Origin: Ulva prolifera
Taxonomy: Eukaryota > Chlorophyta > Ulvophyceae > Ulvales > Ulvaceae
Length of the DNA: 64,000 nt
Assembly (NCBI GenBank): GCA_023078555.1
Contig: CM041196.1
Coordinates: 12,232,985 to 12,296,984, forward strand
Direction: 5' to 3'
Made by a program: the position numbers and the translations under genes. Every line of letters begins with the position of its first letter. Positions within the stretch are counted from its first letter, which is position 1. The notes beneath the pieces are model-generated. The model saw only the letters and a list, made by a program, of their open reading frames with translations. It did not search any database and was not told where the DNA came from. Below, one piece after another: positions 59,521-64,000 of this stretch.

Positions 59521-60039
59521 CTATCAATATGCACTGCCGTGTACAAGCGAGTCCCGTGTGAGTGCGCCGTTTGAGCACGAAGGTTCAGGGAACTCCGTGC
59601 GTCAATCTGTTCCATTGGCATCTGCACGTGTCGGGGATGGATGGGTAGGCAGGCGTTCAGAATGCACAGATCGCTGATGGCTGAGCTGCCTCGATCTCTA
59701 CAGTCGTGTACCAGCTGCTGCGACAGCTGTGTCTCCATGTCTTCTGAGTTTCTGTCCACTCCTGTGGCGATATCTCCTAGATACCTACTCTTGTGCTTTC
59801 CCGCTCCTAGTAGCGCCTCCAGCATTTTCTAGGACCTCTGACTGCGAGTCTTCAGCTGCTATGCCAGGGCTGTTCCACATTCCACGGTGCGAGCAGAGAC
59901 GGCCGTATAGCAGGGCAGGGCGCTGGCTCATCCGCATGTGGATGCACAGGCTTGCACATGCATGCTCACTGGCTTTGCTCGTCGAGGGAGCATCTCGTCG
60001 AGGCAGTCTCCGCCCCCGCCGCGGTCTCAAACACCGTGC
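59521..60039. repeat. Repeat block X, second copy
   Basis: Nearly identical to about 15157-15670 in order, including GCACAGATCGCTGATGGCTG (15300 and 59663). It is thus the 3' flank of relic P1, not that of locus D, although the sequence to its right matches locus D. Confidence 0.7.
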
Positions 60040-60934
60040 TTGGCTACGGGCGGCAGATGGGGCCGATGAAGCAGTTTACCGCACGCTATGACAGAAGCTT
60101 TGTGTGGATGGTCGGCAGGCGCTGCTTCAACACTGCCAGGGACGGCGGAGCGCCCCCCTCCACAGCCCTCATCGCGGTGAGCAGCTTTGGCAGCGCTGCG
60201 GGCTTGGGTTCCGATCGGCACTCCTGAACACTTCCCCGCTTGGCCTGATGAAGTGCGCAGGGCTGGTACAATGAAATGGCGTGATTTACATGGTTCCGGC
60301 ACCGGAATATGTTCCTGTCGACATGAATGCAAATGCATGCCACAGATGCATGCACACACATAGTCAGCCATGCATGTGCAGATCCAGGCAGGAGAACATG
60401 GTGTCCGCACCAGATGTCACTTGGCACGACAAGGCTTCTGCCAAGTCGCTTGCGTGGCAGTACGCCCCTGTAGCCGCTTACGGCAGTGTCCCGCCGCGGG
60501 GTGTAGACGTCGCTGCTCGCCTCCGCGGCGCCCCTGCTGTCTGGGCAGGTACCCTGCCCCCCCCCCCCCCCCCCCCCACTGCGTCTTCGATGCCAGTATC
60601 GCATGACATAGCGGCGCGCGCAGGCAGTAGCCGCCTCGCGCAATGAGGGAGGTCCTGTGACGTCACGACGTGGATATACATCAAAGAGACGCACGGCGCA
60701 AGCCTCGCCAGCCCCCCCCTCCAGCGGGTCCTGCGTCCACCGCAAACAGGGTGTTGGGGGGGGGTGAAATCGAGGTGGAGCCACTGCGCGCTAGGGTGCA
60801 TGGCGTCCAGCGCGGAGCACAGCATTGGGGCGAGGGCTGTAGCGTCAACAGGGAGCAGGCCGGGCGGCCTGTCGCGCTGCTTGTTCTTGTGCATGAAGTC
60901 CACGAGGGTGCCCCAGCATGGCTCCACCACGAAC
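60040..60934 (-). pseudogene. Decayed protein-kinase C-lobe fragment (relic P3), mosaic of P1 and D types
   Basis: C-lobe exon 60934-60411 after GTGTGCAG: FVVEPCWGTLVDFMHKNKQ, LLPVDATALAPMLCSALDAM, WLHLDFTPP, RLFDVYPRRDV. It shares with locus D the in-frame TAA (60478-60480) at the position of TLLYAATG and the poly-Gly tract, here 21 C on the plus strand (60557-60577). The exon is 15 bp longer than in D, keeping the frame. The tail exon from 60223 begins GVPIG, has lost bases compared with D, then regains the frame at LPKLLTAMRAVEGG and stops near 60086. No N-terminal or beta-helix exons. A relic, not an active kinase. Confidence 0.8.
60557..60577. repeat. Homopolymer of 21 C within the relic P3 exon
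   Basis: Equivalent to the 12-C run at 39094-39105 in locus D. The difference is nine bases, three glycine codons on the minus strand. Confidence 0.88.
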
Positions 60935-63088
60935 CTGCACACGGGGGCGACGTTACATCCTCTGGGGCACGACCTCATGCTCAGCGGATCTGCAGATGGG
61001 TGCCGTAAGATGTGCATGCATGAGAGTTACCGCGGCATGTGCTGCAGACGCCTCGGATGTTGAGACGAGGCGTCTGCAGCACAGCCTTGGGATGTACATG
61101 CCCCGCGAGGCCGGGCAGGCTGCAGGTACCGGCTGCTGTCAACCTAGGGTGATGTGCTCGAATGCACTCATGCTCCCCATGCACTCGTGCGGTTGGCCGT
61201 GGATTCTCACGTGGTGGCCTTGCACTCGCGGTGCGGCAGTCCATCTGGGAACAGTCGTTGGCATTGGTACTGATGGTGAATCAACATGGAAAGACCAGAC
61301 GCACATATATGCAAGCACAGGTTTAGAGCACACCAGTGCTGTGTTGAATGGTTTCACAGGTGCCTCACACGCCTGGAAGGGTGCTGCATTGCACAGATAC
61401 AAGATTCGTGTCAAGCTGCTTTTCATGCATGCTGGATTGCACGGGCGGAGTGCAGAAGCATGCAGGCTGCGTTGCGCAGCTGGAGCCGACAAGCAGGCGT
61501 GTCGACGAGGTGATGAAGCAGGCTGGCGTTTGACAGACACGCATTCATTTCTGGTTGCCAGTACAGGAGGAGACGGTTGAATGGGAGTGACCTGACAGGG
61601 GCACAGTGGAGAGCGCCGGGGACTCACATGGACGTCATGGGGAGTGCCTGCTGCTCTGCCGAGGCACACCGCAGACCCCCGGCCTGGCTCGAAGATGCTG
61701 AGGATGGCGCTCTGCAGGTGTCACATGCGGAGGTGTGGTGAAGGCCTCGGAAGCCGGGATGCTGGGTGACGAGACGCCGCTTGTGCTTCGTGGCCGCTGC
61801 TGTCGCCCTCACGGCTGGCCTCTGGAATCCTGAACACACGACTGCATGTGACACTTACAACAAATTCAGGTTCCCATGTGGGTGGGTTGACAAGGTCCTG
61901 ATCATGAAGGCTAGTGATATGCACTGCACCAGATTCAAATGCGCCGTACTGCTGAGATAGCATGTTCAAGGATCTCTTCTTTATTCCGGACAACAGTCCT
62001 CCTCGCAGCATGTTGTATACCAGCGTCGTTCCCAATGTTTGTTGCTCGCACGGTCAGGAGTACGGCCCAAGAGTCGTCCAGGTAGCCACCACACAGGCGC
62101 AAACTGCCGGAATTTTCCATGTCAGCATACGTAGGCTAGTTGAGAGCATGCGGCAGCAATACGAGCTCCTGGGTCGACATCCACAACTGACACATGCCAA
62201 ACACGTTGCTTGTTGTATTCAAGCAGCGCATTCACCTCTGCGAGCTCTAAAACTAACTATCACGGCCATTCATATGGTCTGGTGTTGCTCATATCTGACA
62301 TTTATGTGGAGTTGAAAGACGTAGAGACCTGCGTACCTCCTCAGCGTGGCCCAAGATGCTGACCAGGTGTGATTTGGAACCAGGCTCGGTGCACTATCAA
62401 GCAGAGCTATTTCTGTATATTTTTCATGCAAATATCGCTCAGCTGCTCGTCGAAACCACAGATGGCTTGCGACTTGTTCTCATACTGACGCGCGGTGCCC
62501 GAGGATCACAGGACGAGACGTCCAAGGCACCAACAACGTTGGTTGTGACATCAAGGCAGTCAGAATGCCAACTATTCCGCGGCCTCTGTTCAATGCTGTG
62601 GTCGAGTCCCCCTTTGTCCAACGTGGCTGTGGGTCTCTCGCGACGGTGTGGATACTGCAGGCGACCACAGAGCTTGCTGCGTCCCATTGCAGACATTGAC
62701 GTTCGACTGCAGTAGCAGTCCAGGTTGCAGTGTCCTTTTGTTTCAGAATATGCGCAGTGACAAGTTGCTGTTCAAACGATCCTGCTCACGATCCAGCCCA
62801 CTTACTGCCCACTTCGTCCCGCCATCGTCACGTTCCAGGATACATTTGTCCGTTCCAGTAGTTCTAGTGTTTAACTGAGTCGCGAAGGCTTGCATCATGC
62901 AGGCCTGCAGCCGTCGAAGACCACCGTCGCAGCGCCCTCCACGTCTGCCCTCCACAACGTCGAGTCTACACCATCATTGGCTCAAGCCCTGAAATTATTT
63001 TCTCAGGATGCGCTGGCTTCTGTCATGGCGGCTAGCGAAGGCAGCATCCGAGGTGCAGTAGCTGCGCAGAGCCTCACAGCCTCACCTG
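60935..63088. repeat. Repeat block Y, copy 2 (includes repeat R)
   Basis: Near-identical to 39457-41635. The match stops at 63088, inside GCCTCACAGCCTCACCTG, which in copy 1 continues as repeat R and here continues as the last exon of a gene A/B relative. No gene recognised within. Confidence 0.78.
61038..61083. repeat. Perfect 17-bp hairpin in block Y, copy 2
   Basis: Same sequence and loop as 39577-39622; both arms unchanged. Confidence 0.8.
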
Positions 63089-63742
63089 GTGCGCCTCCAC
63101 GGCGGCCGCCTGCACGCCCTGCCACCGCAGGTCGCTAAAGAGCGGGTCCTCTGTAGAGCAGTGGAGGAGGGCACCACCGTGCACGCCACTGGCACCACAT
63201 TCGACGGCGACATTGGCACATTTCGCGGCGCAGCCTTTACTGGCGAGCACGTACATGTCAGGCGGGGCAGTGAAATTGAACATGGCATTTTTGTCGAAGG
63301 CAAGGGCAGCCGCGCCACTCTGAGTAGATGTGATGTCGCCTGGGCATCAGGCGCCTCCCCTGCACGGAGCTGGGGTGTGGTTGCACAGCAGGCGGGTGTG
63401 GTCGACATGACCAACTGCACTGTGGTAGCTGGTGATCGCGGCGTGGAGGTGTCAGGACATGCTTGCCTGCGCGACTGCCGGATCCGGGCGGAAAAGGACG
63501 GGCTGTGGGTTGCGGGGGCGAATGCGACGGTCGAAGCGGTGGGGTGCACCTTCCGCGGCGGATTATTGGACGTAGCCATAGCCACCGACATAACCGCAGG
63601 CAATGTTTCACTGCAAAACTGTGATGTTGCGTCAAGGCGGGAGTTTGAACGCCCTAGAGCAGGTGCACAGACTGGATCAATAGAGCGCACTGGAGCTGCG
63701 AAAGGAGGGTTAAAGAAGCTGGCTCGCTGGGTGCGGTGGTAG
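63089..63742 (+). pseudogene. Gene C: last-exon fragment of a gene A/B relative
   Basis: 217 open codons ending in TAG at 63740-63742, matching the last exon of gene A from residue about 35 onward: RLHGGRLHALPPQVAKER, GTTVHATGTTFDGDIGTF, NCTVVAGDRGVEV, GCTFRGG, and the end KKLARWVRW. The ERTGA motif near the end resembles gene B more than A. The exon's 5' part (about 100 bp), its acceptor and all upstream exons are missing, replaced by repeat R at 63088. The frame has stayed open, so truncation may be recent or the segment may be read from an upstream acceptor; I saw no such acceptor in frame. Confidence 0.82.
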
Positions 63743-64000
63743 GCCTAGATTGTCTTCACATACGCATGCGGTTGCATGAGCTGCGATGTGTGCTCTGACT
63801 CCGTATCATGTGTGTGCACGCCCGAGGTTGCGAGCGGCTTGAGGGTCTGGGCTCGCCCATCACCTGCGACTCAGCCACTGTGTGAGCATATGTATGTGCA
63901 GCGGGTATGGGGGTCTGGCATGAGTATCGGTCGTCACAACTGCGGTCGGAGCGGGTCACCGCACAATGCCACGGGCACTTTGGACCATGAACCGGGGTCT
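63743..64000. other. 3' flank of gene C, shared with A and B
   Basis: Follows 36009-36270 and 56031-56290 closely to the window end, showing that the duplicated unit includes the 3' flank and runs on beyond the window. Confidence 0.7.

Noticed and set aside
60918-61580. 220-codon plus-strand frame shared with 39693-40115
   Set aside because: The two copies are near-identical recent duplicates, the start differs, and there is no domain or coding-type substitution pattern.
1-64000. tRNA, rRNA or other structured RNA genes
   Set aside because: No recognisable tRNA boxes or rRNA segments were noticed by eye; a covariance-model search would be needed to exclude them.

Overview
Eukaryotic genomic DNA, most likely from a unicellular, repeat-rich protist or microalga. 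I cannot name the organism. Evidence for a eukaryote: genes are split by GT-AG introns with a characteristic style (donors mostly GTGCG or GTGAG/GTAAG, acceptors mostly TGCAG), intron phases close exactly from exon to exon, and genes are widely spaced among degenerate repeats and DNA transposons. All assignments are by eye from translated sequence; no database search was run.

Layout. 0.7-1.7 kb (+): 3' end of a glycosyltransferase family 49 (LARGE/B4GAT1-like) gene. 4.5-8.6 kb (-): a complete five-exon gene for a secreted 546-aa protein, signal peptide-vWA-TSP3-vWA-TSP3. 11.2-13.1 kb (-): a long open frame from a DIRS-like retroelement, partial. 13.0-16.9 kb and 21.5-22.7 kb: dispersed repeat R and a degenerate kinase fragment; R is split by a 4.6-kb insertion (16.9-21.5 kb) flanked by 9-bp duplications, made of two foldback elements and a 183-bp tandem repeat. 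23.4-27.5 kb: two copies of repeat F, the second carrying a 0.67-kb insertion and ending at a conserved start exon.

The second half is a diversifying kinase family. Gene A (28.9-36.0 kb, +, nine exons, 1456 aa) and gene B (50.7-56.0 kb, +, seven exons, 1070 aa) encode coiled coil-U-box-like-protein kinase-right-handed beta-helix proteins. A has two beta-helix units, B has one, and B's first beta-helix exon is a hybrid of A's exons 6 and 8, which points to unequal recombination inside the gene. Gene C (63.1-63.7 kb, +) is only the last exon, joined mid-exon to repeat R. Locus D (37.0-39.5 kb, -) is an inverted, decayed relative with kinase C-lobe and beta-helix exons. Two further C-lobe-only relics lie at 15.7-16.5 and 60.0-60.9 kb (-). 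Copies of repeat blocks R and F separate these loci and supply homology for rearrangement.

A hAT-type element with perfect 8-bp target duplications sits at 57.5-58.7 kb. Long G/C homopolymers (up to 37 G), a TCCG microsatellite and several perfect hairpins complete the picture. The A/B family looks like a receptor-like or signalling cluster in which the beta-helix part is reshuffled while the kinase part is conserved; that role is inference.
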